Positions 17,701-27,185 of a stretch of DNA of 64,000 nt are shown here, piece after piece. The position numbers and the translations under genes were made by a program. The notes beneath the pieces were generated by a model that had not been told where the DNA came from, did no database searches, and was given only the letters and a program-made list of their open reading frames with translations. How positions within the stretch are numbered: the first letter of the stretch is position 1; every line of letters starts with the position of its first letter. The stretch comes from UBA7330 sp043554545. GTDB lineage: Bacteria > Bacteroidota > Bacteroidia > Cytophagales > Cyclobacteriaceae. Where the stretch lies: contig CP121337.1 in NCBI GenBank assembly GCA_043554545.1, forward strand, positions 1 through 64,000, given 5' to 3'.

Positions 17701-20700
17701 CGTACCATAAGCCACCTCGATATCCACGGTGTGGTTGACTGCATCCGGAGTTACCGTCACCGTTTCTTCTGGAAAAGAAAAGGTTAGCACATCTGTTGCT
17801 GTGTTACTGGCATTGGTGATTGATACCGTCCAGTCCTGTGGCGTGCCATTATCTGCTGTGACAGTGTAAACAACCGGATTAGTGAAATCTGTGCTGGTCC
17901 CACTAAGCGGACTGATTGTAGCCATATTTGAAATATCAATTACAGGTGCCAATATGGTCAAATCCGTACCATAGGTCACCTCGGCATCAACAGTAAAGTT
18001 CACATCGTTAATGACCAATGAACCATTGACCAAATTTGGGTGACTCAATCCTGTAATTGCATTCTCAGCCGACAGCACGCGCTGGGTATCATACAGGCTG
18101 TCGATTTGCAGGCTGGTCATCGCGTAGTTGTAAAGCTGGACATCATCCATAGCCCCATCAAAAAAGAGAGAAAAGGGCACATCAGTAGCACCTATCCATA
18201 CCTTTTGACTCGCTACCGTACCACCTGAAGGGTTGGGCTGTCGGGTTCTCACAGTATCCTGAATTCCATTGATATACAGGGCAATGTCGGAAGAGTCTGA
18301 AACATCACGGGTCAGGGCAACATGTGTCCACTGACCCGTAGGCAGTGTTGTTTTACCAATCATGGATACTTCAATACCGGCACCGTATTCATAATCGACC
18401 CTGAGCTTTCCTCCCCCGTCAATTAGAAACATATATAGATTGTTATCCTCCTCAGCTTCTCCATTGGCAACACGGACAATGATCGGGTCGCCAAGTAGTG
18501 TTCCATCCCATTTGACCCAGGCGGAAATCGTCAGGTCATTATCCAGTTTCAGAAGGTACGGGTCTCCCAAATCGATGTAGTCATTGGAACCGTCAAACTG
18601 ATAGGAACCATTGGCCACATCAAAACGGTCTAAAGTTGTTGCGATCCCACCATTGGCTACTCCATCATGACTGTAACTTGTGGTATCCAATGCTGTTCCA
18701 TCCATCTTGTAGTGGGCCATAAGACCTGTAGGGCAATCCTCTGCATCACCTGTTATTGTCCACCCATAACTACCTGTCAGTAAATTTCTGGCAGTTCCAC
18801 CAGCGCAGTAAGTTAAACCACTGGCTCCGAGCGTTATGCCGGTAGGAATTTGTGTTTCTCCTACATCCAAAATAGCCCAGCCTTGCAAGGTTGCATCATA
18901 ATTGGCAGAGGACATAACTGCAACGTCCAGCATGAATTCCATGGTAGTAACACTACTTATATCCCACGCAGCTAGCGATTGATCAAATGCTTTAGCATTA
19001 TTAAATGAGCTTACCATATTGGTCACATTGCCCACATTCCATTGATCCAATGGTTGATTAAAAATTTCGGTGTCTTTGAAGATACCATCTATATTTAAAA
19101 GGCTCGTGGTCTCCCATCCGTTTAATGGCTGATTGAAAGCCTTTGCTCCTTCAAACATATTGAACATGGTTTGTGTATTTGCAACATTCCAACTCTCTAA
19201 AGGCTGATTAAAATTGGTAGTATTGTTAAACATGAAGCTCATATTTACTACACTACTTACATTCCAATTGCTAACATCACCATTAAATGGAGTGAACCCA
19301 AACACCCCTTGCATATCCATAGCGCTACTCACATTCCAACCCGAAACATCTCCCGTAAATGAAGTGCCATAGAAAATACCAAAAAAGTCTGTAATCCCAC
19401 TCACATCCCAATTAGCAACATTTCCGTCAAAATTAGCAGCGTTTTGAAACACTCGTCTTAAGCTGGTCACGATTGAAAGATCTGGTGCATCTGTAGCAGT
19501 CAGCTGAAGATCGGTACAACCCATAAATGCAGCTTCAAAACTTGTCCAGGCAATATCTCCCCACTGATCAATGGACTGAATTTTGGAGACCTGCTGTCCT
19601 TCGCTTCCGTTATTGAAATAAATTCTCGGGAAAGTACCGGAAATAGCTATCGTGTATGTACCAGCTGTTGTATAAGTATGAGAAGCATCGCCGGTCACAT
19701 TCGAACTTGACGTCCCATCTCCCCAATCAACCATATAATCATAGGTTTCCCCCGAGGAGGTAGGAATTGTTATCGACTCATTGGCGGTGGTAGTCTGCCA
19801 GGTGGTGATAAAGGGACGACTTTCCTCAGCGTAGAGGGCCACTACTTCTTCCATGGAAAGGGCTCGGTTATACAAGCGTACATCATCCATCGTTCCGGTG
19901 AACCACCGGTTATCATCTTGTGAATTACCCCCAATCCAAACTTCAGTTCCATTTACAACACTATTGCCTGATGTACTCTTTGAATCATCCAGTACACCAT
20001 CCACGTATACACTTATTGTGCTTCCGTCATAAGTTCCAATGACATGATGCCAGCGGTCATCTGCGAGGCTGGTCAGACCCAGTGCTACTGCTGATATCCC
20101 ATCTGCGCCAAATTGAGCATTTTCTATGGTTCTAATTTCAAGGGACCATGAATACTGCCCTTTTCGCACCAATGTATTAAGGGTATTAAGGGTAGTCGAT
20201 TTTAACCAGACCCCAACAGAAAAATTGTTTGTGAAATCAAAATCGGTACTACTTCCTATGTTGATGTAATCAAAACTACCATCAAACAGGTAGGCAGAAT
20301 CCACTTTTCCAAACCGGTCTGTGGTCAATGTGACGTTTCCATTCTCTACGCCGTGATTCCCATTCCCGCTCTCATCATTGGCATTGCCATTGAAAGGGTA
20401 ATAACCAACCAGGCCATACTCATTAGAAGATTGATTTTCGAACCAGGCAAGGCGTCTATTGGTAGCAGAAATCGCCACAATGTCCATATCTCCATCCCTG
20501 TCTACGTCAGCTGGATATACCGATAGCGTACCAGAGAGACTATCAGGAAGTAAAATTTCCGAAAAATTTTGAGAACCATCATTCAGGAAGTATCGGATCT
20601 GGTTTGATCCAAACCGGTTACTGGAAACAATATCCCAGTTTCCATCGCCATTGATATCTGTCACTTTGATTTCTTCAGCACCTGAAGTCGTAGCACTAAC

Positions 20701-23700
20701 CAAACGCTGACTATAAGATCCAGAAACATTTTCGTACCAGGTTACCTGGCCATCTGCATATACAGAATTTACAAAGTCAGTATCTCCATCCTGATCAAGG
20801 TCAAAAGCAATCACATGATTGGCATCTATTGTGGTAGCCACATTTCTTTCTGTAAAGCTTTCATTTCCATCATTTTCCAGATATCCGAACTTGTCATACC
20901 ACATGGACGAATACACCACATCCATATCCCCATCTGTATCCACATCAAAGATATCGATCCCCATGGTCCAATCAGTTACTGTCGGGCTGGCAATTATCTC
21001 TTCCGAAAAAGACCCAGACATATTCTTATATAAGGTGATGTAATCATTTCCATCATCTCCTACGACTATGTCAATGTTCCCATCACCATCCACATCTCCA
21101 AGATCCATGGATCTGATGTTTGTCACAGAGGCAGAACTGATCTCTGCAGTGGTAAAAGCATTATATCCATTATTGCTAAGAACAAATACCCCGGCATTGG
21201 CACCAACCACGATATCAATATCCCCATCGGAATCCATATCAGAGGCCAATACATAAGTAACAAAATCTATTGACGACGTGATTTCGTGCTCGGTAAACTG
21301 TTGATTTCCATCGTTCTCAAACCACATCACCTTATTATCCACTCCGGCTCCGGCAATAAAATCAAAATCCCCATCTTTGTCCAGGTCTATCACATCCACA
21401 GAATAACCATGCAAATTGGTACCTACTTCATGATAGGTGAAATACCCTCCATGTCCTTCATGGATCACCGTGAAGTCAATTGGATCCGAGGTACCATAAT
21501 CATTTGACACACTGAGATCAACAAGACCATATGCCATATTTGGAACCGTTACGTAGGCCACATTATGGCGGGCAGAATCAGGTATGACCACTGACCCACC
21601 GAAAGAGATGGTGGTATTGGGTTCTGCAAAGTGCTTGCCATAGAGTCGGATCTGATTACCCGGAATAGCAGCAATTGCTTGGGCACTATGGAGGATAGGT
21701 GTACCCCAGTTATCTTCTATATACAACTGGACGATCTCTGATGTCGATAATGCGCGGTCATAAATACGGAATTCATCCATTTGTCCCTTCATAAGTGCCG
21801 CTCCGGTATGCTTTCTTCCTATATTGATGTTTCCGTCAGTCTGAATGAGGTTGATACTGCCGATGCTTTGGGTAGCCGACAATTTTCCGTTTATGAATAT
21901 GGCCATATTTGTTCCATCATAGCTAGCTACAAGGTGATTCCAAGTATTTTCAGATATGGTCTCAGTAGTTATTAAATCATATTGATTAACCCCATCTTTT
22001 AGTCCCAACTGTAAGGTCCTTACACTCCCGGTTCCTAGAGTTGTGAAAAAATATGGTCCAGTGCTGGATGCACCAGGACCTTTTTCAACAATGCGCGGAT
22101 TCCCGGTGCCGCCAGATTGAAAATTCAACCAGGTAGATATGGTAAGGCTCATTTGTTGATCCAGTGAATTATCATCAGCGATTTCGATATAATCATCTAT
22201 ACCATCAAAACTGTAGGCGCTGTTTGCATTTCCAAAGCGGTCGTTGGTCAGAGCGACTCCACCATTTTCCGTTCCATTATTGCCATTACCAGATTCATCG
22301 AAAGCATCGCCGCTAAATGGATAATAGGCCACCAGGTCTGTGTCTTTCACAAAAATCACTGATGGATTATCCATCCAGGTATTGTTATCTGTTGTGGAAT
22401 AGACCCGGAACCATATCGCTTCAATGTCATAGAAATAGAAATCAGGATTTGAGGTTTGTATTGAGAACTGCAATCCTCCATCCGAACTTCTATATCCAGA
22501 ATATGTATACCCTGTGGAATCTGCAACCACCTTGAAATGATACGACTGTCCTATTGTAAATGTTGAAAGATCATCAACAAATAGTCCGGTTGAATTTGAG
22601 AAAATTTTTGCAATTATTTCATTGGCAGCTAATGTATTATCCTTAGTTTCCGCACTAAATGCCATATAATTTCCCTGATCATTATGAATAAATAAGGGTG
22701 TTGTCATGCCCCAAAGGGAGTAATCCAGGTATCCATCCCATTCAAATACTACCTTTTGTGTACCCTCAGGCACCTGGCCTTTTTTCCACAAATATCCTAT
22801 TCCGTCTGTGATGTATCCATTTAATCGACCATTAGCAATTTCAACACTTCCATTATCAGCCGGATCCGTAACATCTTGTAATGTCCACCCTTCAGGCACC
22901 TGGTTGTCATTGAGGTCATGTGATTCGGAAATAAAATCACCCAAAGTGGCATACACTGTCCATACCTGCTTAGTGATCCGATCTTCAGCTGTGACAGTGT
23001 AGATAAACGTATTTGTGAAGTCCTGTGCGATTCCAGCGACCGGGGAAATTGTGGCACCATCGGACAAGGTGATAGTCGGTACAAGCGAAGTATGCCCTGA
23101 AAAACCTGGAATGGTAATCGTATGGTTTACAGTGTCGATGACTGCCTGGCCAGCGTTAGGCAGTGAAAAACTTTTAATATTGGTGGCGGTTTGAGTAACT
23201 TGATCTCTGACACAACGGATCGAAAAGCCAAAAGTTTTCGGGACATTATATCTGCTTAGCCCCTCATAATTTGAGAATAAAGGCCAATACCAAGCATTTG
23301 TTGAGCTTGATTCTGTAGTTGTCCAGTGATAACCATCAGTACCTGAGGAGACAAAATCTCCGCTTACGTTTCGATCGCCTCCAGGAATTGCACTGAAATT
23401 GGTACTATTCTGAACAGCTGGATAATCCGTGTTTCCCACAGCTCCGATATTAGCTGAAAAATTCCATGTATTTGATTTGGCTAAAGACTTACCTATTTTG
23501 TTTCCACTTGTTGTACCATCATAATTATACCCATTATTAATAAGATATGTGTACATTATTGACCATTCGGCGTCAGAAGACACATGCCAACCAGAAGGAC
23601 ATACATTTTTGTCTCCATTACTACCTGCGTCAACTGTATACCAGTTATATAATGCACCAAATGTTGTAGCATATGTGGACGAATCATTATTCCACCAGGA

Positions 23701-25728
23701 TAAAGAAGGAGAAGTAAGATTACCCCATTCAATATTATCAGTTATATTAGGAATTGAGCTGCCATCATTATACATGGTGGTCCTTAAATTCTCCCCCATC
23801 CAAACCTGAGTTCCAATGACAACACCACTATAATTATTACCATACACATCTGAGACGGTGATCTCAGCAGGTGGACTGTAGCCGCCTTCAGAATAAAGGC
23901 CTTTGATCTCCGAGTCGGAGAGGGCGCGACTGTAGATGCGGATATCATCCAGGCTTCCGCCGAAATACTGAGATGCAGAGGTAGAATATCCAATGACCAA
24001 TTCACACGCAGCACAGGACATGGTTTCAGCCGTGGAACCATCCTGCAAAATACCGTCAACATAGATTTTTGCAATACCACCTGTTCGTGTACTCACAACA
24101 AAATGCCATTGGTTATCATTCTGATATACATCATTACTTACGGCATATCCCCAGGTAGTTCCATTCCCTTCAAGCATAGCGTAGTTGCCTGCTGAATTAA
24201 TATTCAAATAATACCCATTATTCCCGGCTCCACCAATAAGCCCTGCTATCCCCTGGAAGCCAGCTTTTTTAGACTGTACCCATGCGGCAACCGTATGATC
24301 CTGGTTGTCTAGGCTAGTAGGACTAGCATTGAAAATATAGTCATCGACACCATCAAAAAAGTAGGCGCTATTAGCATTTCCAAATCGATCAGTTGTCAAA
24401 ACAGCACCATTTACTGTCCCATCATTATTGTTATTAGTAGAATCCATGGCATTCCCGGAGAAAGGATAGTAGGAAATCAAGCCATCACACGCAAAATCAT
24501 CGCCGGTAAATGTCCAGCCGTAATCGTCGATCAGCCGTTGGCGGGCATCCGCCCCCTCACAGAATTCTAATCCTGTGGCACCTAAGTTGAGAGAAGTTGG
24601 AATTTGTGTTTCTCCGGGATCAAGTCGTGCCCACCCCTCAAGTGTTGCATCATAATTGGCTGCGGATAGCCCTGAACCATTGAAAAAGTCGGTCATATCA
24701 ATCATTTTAGAGATATCCCATGTTGCCAGGCTTTGATTAAAGCTACTTGCATTATCAAATGGACCTCGCCATGCCCCATTGTCATAGGTATAGATTACAT
24801 TGCTTACATCCCAGTTACTGATGTCCTGATTGAAGCTGCTGGCATCCTGGAATAGTGCTCCGATGCTTTGGACGTTCGAGACATCCCAGTTGCTTATATC
24901 CTGATTGAAGGCTGAAGCACCAACAAACATCCCACCTAAACTGATTGCGCTGCTCATGTTCCACGATCCCAGTGGTTGATTAAATACCACAGCACCAGCA
25001 AACATATAACCGAAACCCTGCACATTACTAACATTCCAACTGCTAATATCCTGATTAAAAGAAGTACCTCTTAAAGTCGCATACATGCCTGTTACATTAC
25101 TAACATCCCAACTTGACAAGGGCTGATTGAAAGACGATGCTGCGTCAAACATGAACGATAAGTTCGTGATTGTGCTCACATTCCAATGATCAATACTTTC
25201 GTTGAGTGAGAGGCATCCTGAGAACATAGCCTGTAAACTTATAACACTGGATAAGTCAGGAGCATCAGAGGCGTTGATGTGGAGCTGACTGCAGCCACTA
25301 AATGCCTGTTCCATTGATGACCATTGAATTTCACCCCACTGCTCAATTGTTAAAATCTTATCTTTCATTTGCCCATCATTTCCATTATTAAAATAGATTC
25401 TTGGGAAAGTGCCAGAAATAGCTACCGTATATGTCCCTGTCTCTGTGTAGGTATGTGAAGCATCTCCAGTAAAACCTGATTCTACAGTGCCATCACCCCA
25501 GTCAACAGTATAATCATAGGTTTCGCTGGTAAAGGTTGGGATGGCAATGGCTTCACTGGCTGTGGTGGTTTGCCAGGTGGTGATGAAATCTGACTGGGCG
25601 TTTATTTCACTGAAAGAGAACAGGAATGATGCAATTAGAATGACTGTCAATCCATAAGTACGATTGAAAGCCTCGTTGCTATCATTAAGTGTCTTATTTA
25701 AGAATTCATGGGGTTTTGATGAAATCAT
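14794..25728 (-). CDS. Giant T9SS-secreted mosaic surface protein (BspA-like, LamG, FISUMP, FG-GAP, DUF5018 repeats)
   Basis: A 3644-residue protein, one of the largest expected in such a genome. Approximate order: signal peptide to residue 45 (ending INAQ); PKD-like strand pair plus BspA-type 26-residue repeats (46-410, SSWDVSNV/FNQ pattern); LamG 1 (415-610); FISUMP domain (620-843); DUF5018-like (845-930); a jelly-roll-like stretch (930-1130); LamG 2 (1130-1340); IPT-like (1341-1420); FG-GAP/VCBS propeller with DxDxDGD calcium sites (1420-1765); LamG 3 (1765-1970); a second PKD plus BspA block (1972-2335); LamG 4 (2337-2550); DUF5018 repeats (2555-3120); Ig-like; a T9SS-associated domain (3220-3400); T9SS type A sorting domain (about 3570-3644, ends in TRLILK). 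Adhesion or glycan binding is inferred. Confidence 0.93.
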   Translation of the reverse strand: MISSKPHEFLNKTLNDSNEAFNRTYGLTVILIASFLFSFSEINAQSDFITTWQTTTASEAIAIPTFTSETYDYTVDWGDGTVESGFTGDASHTYTETGTYTVAISGTFPRIYFNNGNDGQMKDKILTIEQWGEIQWSSMEQAFSGCSQLHINASDAPDLSSVISLQAMFSGCLSLNESIDHWNVSTITNLSFMFDAASSFNQPLSSWDVSNVTGMYATLRGTSFNQDISSWNVSNVQGFGYMFAGAVVFNQPLGSWNMSSAISLGGMFVGASAFNQDISNWDVSNVQSIGALFQDASSFNQDISNWDVSNVIYTYDNGAWRGPFDNASSFNQSLATWDISKMIDMTDFFNGSGLSAANYDATLEGWARLDPGETQIPTSLNLGATGLEFCEGADARQRLIDDYGWTFTGDDFACDGLISYYPFSGNAMDSTNNNNDGTVNGAVLTTDRFGNANSAYFFDGVDDYIFNASPTSLDNQDHTVAAWVQSKKAGFQGIAGLIGGAGNNGYYLNINSAGNYAMLEGNGTTWGYAVSNDVYQNDNQWHFVVSTRTGGIAKIYVDGILQDGSTAETMSCAACELVIGYSTSASQYFGGSLDDIRIYSRALSDSEIKGLYSEGGYSPPAEITVSDVYGNNYSGVVIGTQVWMGENLRTTMYNDGSSIPNITDNIEWGNLTSPSLSWWNNDSSTYATTFGALYNWYTVDAGSNGDKNVCPSGWHVSSDAEWSIMYTYLINNGYNYDGTTSGNKIGKSLAKSNTWNFSANIGAVGNTDYPAVQNSTNFSAIPGGDRNVSGDFVSSGTDGYHWTTTESSSTNAWYWPLFSNYEGLSRYNVPKTFGFSIRCVRDQVTQTATNIKSFSLPNAGQAVIDTVNHTITIPGFSGHTSLVPTITLSDGATISPVAGIAQDFTNTFIYTVTAEDRITKQVWTVYATLGDFISESHDLNDNQVPEGWTLQDVTDPADNGSVEIANGRLNGYITDGIGYLWKKGQVPEGTQKVVFEWDGYLDYSLWGMTTPLFIHNDQGNYMAFSAETKDNTLAANEIIAKIFSNSTGLFVDDLSTFTIGQSYHFKVVADSTGYTYSGYRSSDGGLQFSIQTSNPDFYFYDIEAIWFRVYSTTDNNTWMDNPSVIFVKDTDLVAYYPFSGDAFDESGNGNNGTENGGVALTNDRFGNANSAYSFDGIDDYIEIADDNSLDQQMSLTISTWLNFQSGGTGNPRIVEKGPGASSTGPYFFTTLGTGSVRTLQLGLKDGVNQYDLITTETISENTWNHLVASYDGTNMAIFINGKLSATQSIGSINLIQTDGNINIGRKHTGAALMKGQMDEFRIYDRALSTSEIVQLYIEDNWGTPILHSAQAIAAIPGNQIRLYGKHFAEPNTTISFGGSVVIPDSARHNVAYVTVPNMAYGLVDLSVSNDYGTSDPIDFTVIHEGHGGYFTYHEVGTNLHGYSVDVIDLDKDGDFDFIAGAGVDNKVMWFENDGNQQFTEHEITSSIDFVTYVLASDMDSDGDIDIVVGANAGVFVLSNNGYNAFTTAEISSASVTNIRSMDLGDVDGDGNIDIVVGDDGNDYITLYKNMSGSFSEEIIASPTVTDWTMGIDIFDVDTDGDMDVVYSSMWYDKFGYLENDGNESFTERNVATTIDANHVIAFDLDQDGDTDFVNSVYADGQVTWYENVSGSYSQRLVSATTSGAEEIKVTDINGDGNWDIVSSNRFGSNQIRYFLNDGSQNFSEILLPDSLSGTLSVYPADVDRDGDMDIVAISATNRRLAWFENQSSNEYGLVGYYPFNGNANDESGNGNHGVENGNVTLTTDRFGKVDSAYLFDGSFDYINIGSSTDFDFTNNFSVGVWLKSTTLNTLNTLVRKGQYSWSLEIRTIENAQFGADGISAVALGLTSLADDRWHHVIGTYDGSTISVYVDGVLDDSKSTSGNSVVNGTEVWIGGNSQDDNRWFTGTMDDVRLYNRALSMEEVVALYAEESRPFITTWQTTTANESITIPTSSGETYDYMVDWGDGTSSSNVTGDASHTYTTAGTYTIAISGTFPRIYFNNGSEGQQVSKIQSIDQWGDIAWTSFEAAFMGCTDLQLTATDAPDLSIVTSLRRVFQNAANFDGNVANWDVSGITDFFGIFYGTSFTGDVSGWNVSSAMDMQGVFGFTPFNGDVSNWNVSSVVNMSFMFNNTTNFNQPLESWNVANTQTMFNMFEGAKAFNQPLNGWETTSLLNIDGIFKDTEIFNQPLDQWNVGNVTNMVSSFNNAKAFDQSLAAWDISSVTTMEFMLDVAVMSSANYDATLQGWAILDVGETQIPTGITLGASGLTYCAGGTARNLLTGSYGWTITGDAEDCPTGLMAHYKMDGTALDTTSYSHDGVANGGIATTLDRFDVANGSYQFDGSNDYIDLGDPYLLKLDNDLTISAWVKWDGTLLGDPIIVRVANGEAEEDNNLYMFLIDGGGKLRVDYEYGAGIEVSMIGKTTLPTGQWTHVALTRDVSDSSDIALYINGIQDTVRTRQPNPSGGTVASQKVWIGATDVPFSLFFDGAMDDVQLYNYAMTSLQIDSLYDTQRVLSAENAITGLSHPNLVNGSLVINDVNFTVDAEVTYGTDLTILAPVIDISNMATISPLSGTSTDFTNPVVYTVTADNGTPQDWTVSITNASNTATDVLTFSFPEETVTVTPDAVNHTVDIEVAYGTDVTSLVATFTLSDGATAAVNATPQVSATTANDFTNPVTYTVTAEDGPTTQDWIVTVTEAPANGTDILSYSFTEQTAAITPDDVNHTIDIEVANGTDLTSLVATFSLSSNATAAIFGTSQISGTTANDFSSPVTYTITAEDGTTTQDWTVTVTEAPANGTDILSFSFTEQTAAITPDNVNHTVAIEVANGTDLSNLVATFSLSINASASISGTAQISGTTANDFSSPVTYIITAEDETTTQDWTVTVTVAPGNETDILSYSFTEQTAAITPDNVNHTVDIVVANGTDLTGLVATFSLSANATASVSGTPQTSGTTPNDFSSPVTYTITAEDGTTTQDWTVTVTVAPGNETDILSYSFTEQTAAITPDNVNHTVDIEVTSGTDLTSLVATFSLSVNATASVSGTPQTSGTTANDFSSPVTYTITAEDGTTTQDWTVTVTEVSSIDTSPPTITDKTANSVDPGSAVSIVVSLVDDESGIASANVLYRSISTGDSFVSSDLVAPVSGSDYTFSIPSTFVNEIGLEYKYEVTNGAGLMNTPVLKSVSVNSSSSGFNIPISSFGSDLSNYQIVAVPLSLTNNTVANVFDELMPYDATKWRMYHYQNGSNQELSGSSAINPGLGYWLIIKESKSLNSGPGTSVQANTDEPFSVNLQQGWNQIGNPYDFNLSWADVQAANPGLPGLRKWDNSMVDATVLDAMEGGFVNVSSATNLKFPVTKNTAINGRVSGESEFNRNPLSEPNWEVYLYLDQGNLKNRISGVGMNVESSDGYDPLDGLNMPHFFNAYLEVNHTKQANGSSLSKDIIPTSENHIWEFSINSNSDQLLTFSWDNSYFGDNESQLYLWDVELQRSVDMRSTDSYSFSKNESKSFQVLFGSPEFILENIDVTGFIMHNIWPNPIDKEMNMSFTLPVADGAQEVAMDMVDMMGRKVWSYNNKFDPGYHEISWIRESIPAGIYVITLKFDGINKQTRLILK
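16366..17790 (-). repeat. Five tandem 285-bp repeats (95-residue DUF5018-like units)
   Basis: Five consecutive units of exactly 285 bases inside the giant gene, anchored at ILSYSF/VLTFSF (first codons at 17790, 17505, 17220, 16935 and 16650). The last four are nearly identical at DNA level (for example the shared GTCCAGTCCTGGGTTGTGG region); the first is more diverged, and a degenerate unit precedes it. The pattern is NHTVDIEVANGTDLTSLVA, a DFSSPVTYTITAEDGTTTQD core and a TVTV end. The length may vary by recombination. Confidence 0.92.
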
Positions 25729-25738
25729 TCAATCTTTT

Positions 25739-26470
25739 TTAATTAGGATTAGGTGCCGCCGGGAGCTTTTCATCACCAGTTGTGTTAGTTTGCCCTGACC
25801 CCTCATCACCTCCACCCAGGAGTGGAATAATCACACCACCAACCACTATGGGACTAAGTATAAGCCATATCGGAGGCTTGGGTTTTATGGTGAACTTCTC
25901 GGTTGTTCCTTCCCGTTCACCATCAGTAATCTTAAAAGTAAAGTCTTCGCCTTTGCCTAAGGTTTTTGGAACACGCCAGTTGTATACCGCACTATTTGTG
26001 GCTTTTATAGCCGTGGAGATCGGTTGGCCATTCTTCAATAATTGCAATTCAATATCCTGCCCACCAATTCCACCCTCCCAGGTTACCGGGATCATTTTGC
26101 CATGGCGTGCTTTTGTGATGGATACCGGATTTTTAAATATAAATGGCAAGGGGATAATTTCCACCCGTATTTTGAAGCTAAGCTCACCGTTAAAGGTACC
26201 CAGTTCTTCCGTTGCGGACCAGATGATTTCCTTATTTACGCCGCCAGCTAAACTTAAACCCACATCTCCTTTGACTGAGGCCAGGGGACTTGCATAAGTA
26301 TCATGAGATGAATAAAGCGCTATATTATATTTTTGACTTGAACTACCTCCGGTAAGATCGTAGTGAATAATGACGTCACCACCAGCGAAAGAGGCCTGAA
26401 CATTTTGAACTTGCTGTGCCTGCATTGCGAGTGCTGTAACACATAATATAACAGGCAGTATAAATCTCAT
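25739..26470 (-). CDS. Secreted Kre9/KNH-like Ig-fold protein with C-terminal membrane anchor
   Basis: A 243-residue exported protein. A signal peptide (MRFILPVILCVTALAMQAQ) is followed by a beta domain, and then by ITKARHGKMIPVTWEGGIGGQDIELQLLKNGQ and YNWRVPKTLGKGEDFTFKI, the pattern of the Ser-Thr-rich GPI-anchored (Kre9/KNH N-terminal, PF10342-type) fold. A hydrophobic helix (WLILSPIVVGGVIIPLLGG) near residue 205 and a short polar tail suggest it stays in a membrane. It is first in an operon with the giant adhesin 10 bases downstream and then the caspase, and could be an assembly or anchoring partner; this is inference. Confidence 0.65.
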   Translation of the reverse strand: MRFILPVILCVTALAMQAQQVQNVQASFAGGDVIIHYDLTGGSSSQKYNIALYSSHDTYASPLASVKGDVGLSLAGGVNKEIIWSATEELGTFNGELSFKIRVEIIPLPFIFKNPVSITKARHGKMIPVTWEGGIGGQDIELQLLKNGQPISTAIKATNSAVYNWRVPKTLGKGEDFTFKITDGEREGTTEKFTIKPKPPIWLILSPIVVGGVIIPLLGGGDEGSGQTNTTGDEKLPAAPNPN

Positions 26471-26978
26471 GAATATATCAAATAAAGACCTATGGATTGA
26501 TCATTCCGCCTAACAATTTAATTTAATTTTTTTTAAAAAAAGAGGCCGCTAGAGAGAAATGATTTGAAACACCTATTAATAAATGACAGTTTGATTATAA
26601 AAATTTGAACTTTTATTCAGTTTATTGACTAATAATTGAATTAATGATAGATCATTAAAAGGCTCTTTCCGATGGAAAAATTCTTATTCCTATAATGTGT
26701 TCGCATCTCTGTTCACCCCTGAAAATCAAAAATCTCCTCTAAATAACTTAGAAGCAGATTAATTTCATTGATCCCATTGGGGGGTATCAAACCATCCAAC
26801 CCTTCTCCTTCGTCGAATGACTTTTTTCCGTTTTACTGACTCATTCAAACTTCGTTTGGTAGGATTACCTACGGTGATCCCGTTTAGGGGGGATGTCAAA
26901 TGAAATCCAGATTCGCTTGCTCTCATCAATCTTTTTTCATTTCACACCCTTTTGTACAAGTACATGTGTGTCGAAATG
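26471..26978. other. Intergenic region upstream of the adhesin operon and up to the element edge
   Basis: About 510 bases with no credible gene. It should contain the promoter of the minus-strand Kre9-like gene; no exact TAnnTTTG is seen, though TTTATTTG lies close to the start codon. The sequence from about 26700 to 26925 is mixed and I see no tRNA, hairpin or protein-like frame. Confidence 0.4.
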
Positions 26979-27007
26979 AAAAAAGCCAGACACTTTGTGC
27001 CTGGCTT
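26979..27007 (-). terminator. Displaced terminator of the tRNA-Ser gene
   Basis: On the minus strand AAGCCAG pairs with CTGGCTT (27001-27007 with 26983-26989), with an inner CAC/GTG stem, followed by a T run. It sits just outside the left att repeat, where the original tRNA-Ser transcript would have ended before the element inserted. Confidence 0.8.
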
Positions 27008-27009
27008 CC

Positions 27010-27031
27010 ATTTGCAGAGGAGGAGGGATTC
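27010..27031. other. Left attachment site (attL-type 22-bp direct repeat)
   Basis: Identical over 22 bases to 36531-36552, the 3' end of the tRNA-Ser gene (acceptor stem and part of the T arm). The sequences diverge immediately on both sides. Confidence 0.88.
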
Positions 27032-27040
27032 TCATACATG

Positions 27041-27105
27041 TTATAAACAACTGATAGAAAGAAACTTATAAACAATAATATTTTGAGGTAACCGATTAGG
27101 TAACC
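27041..27105. repeat. Candidate integrase arm sites near the left end
   Basis: Two direct copies of TTATAAACAA (27041-27050, 27066-27075) and two of AGGTAACC (27086-27093, 27098-27105, 12 bp apart). AGGTAACC recurs near the right end at 36416, which suggests recombinase or excisionase binding sites. Confidence 0.5.
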
Positions 27106-27185
27106 CATACAGACTATTTTATTAGCGAATCTAAAAGCTGTCTAGTCCACCCTTTCTTGAGGAATCTATTGTAGAGGGTGCCTAA

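Noticed and set aside
16238..17710. Plus-strand frames of 60-134 residues inside the giant adhesin repeats
   Set aside because: They recur with the 285-bp period, as expected of antisense shadows of the DUF5018-like repeats.
16366..17790. CRISPR array
   Set aside because: The repeats are 285 bp long, contiguous and in frame with a coding sequence; no short repeat-spacer pattern is seen anywhere in the window.
26926..27108. 60-residue minus-strand reading frame across the left att site
   Set aside because: It spans the tRNA terminator and the att repeat and reads through the hairpin; there is no sign of conservation.
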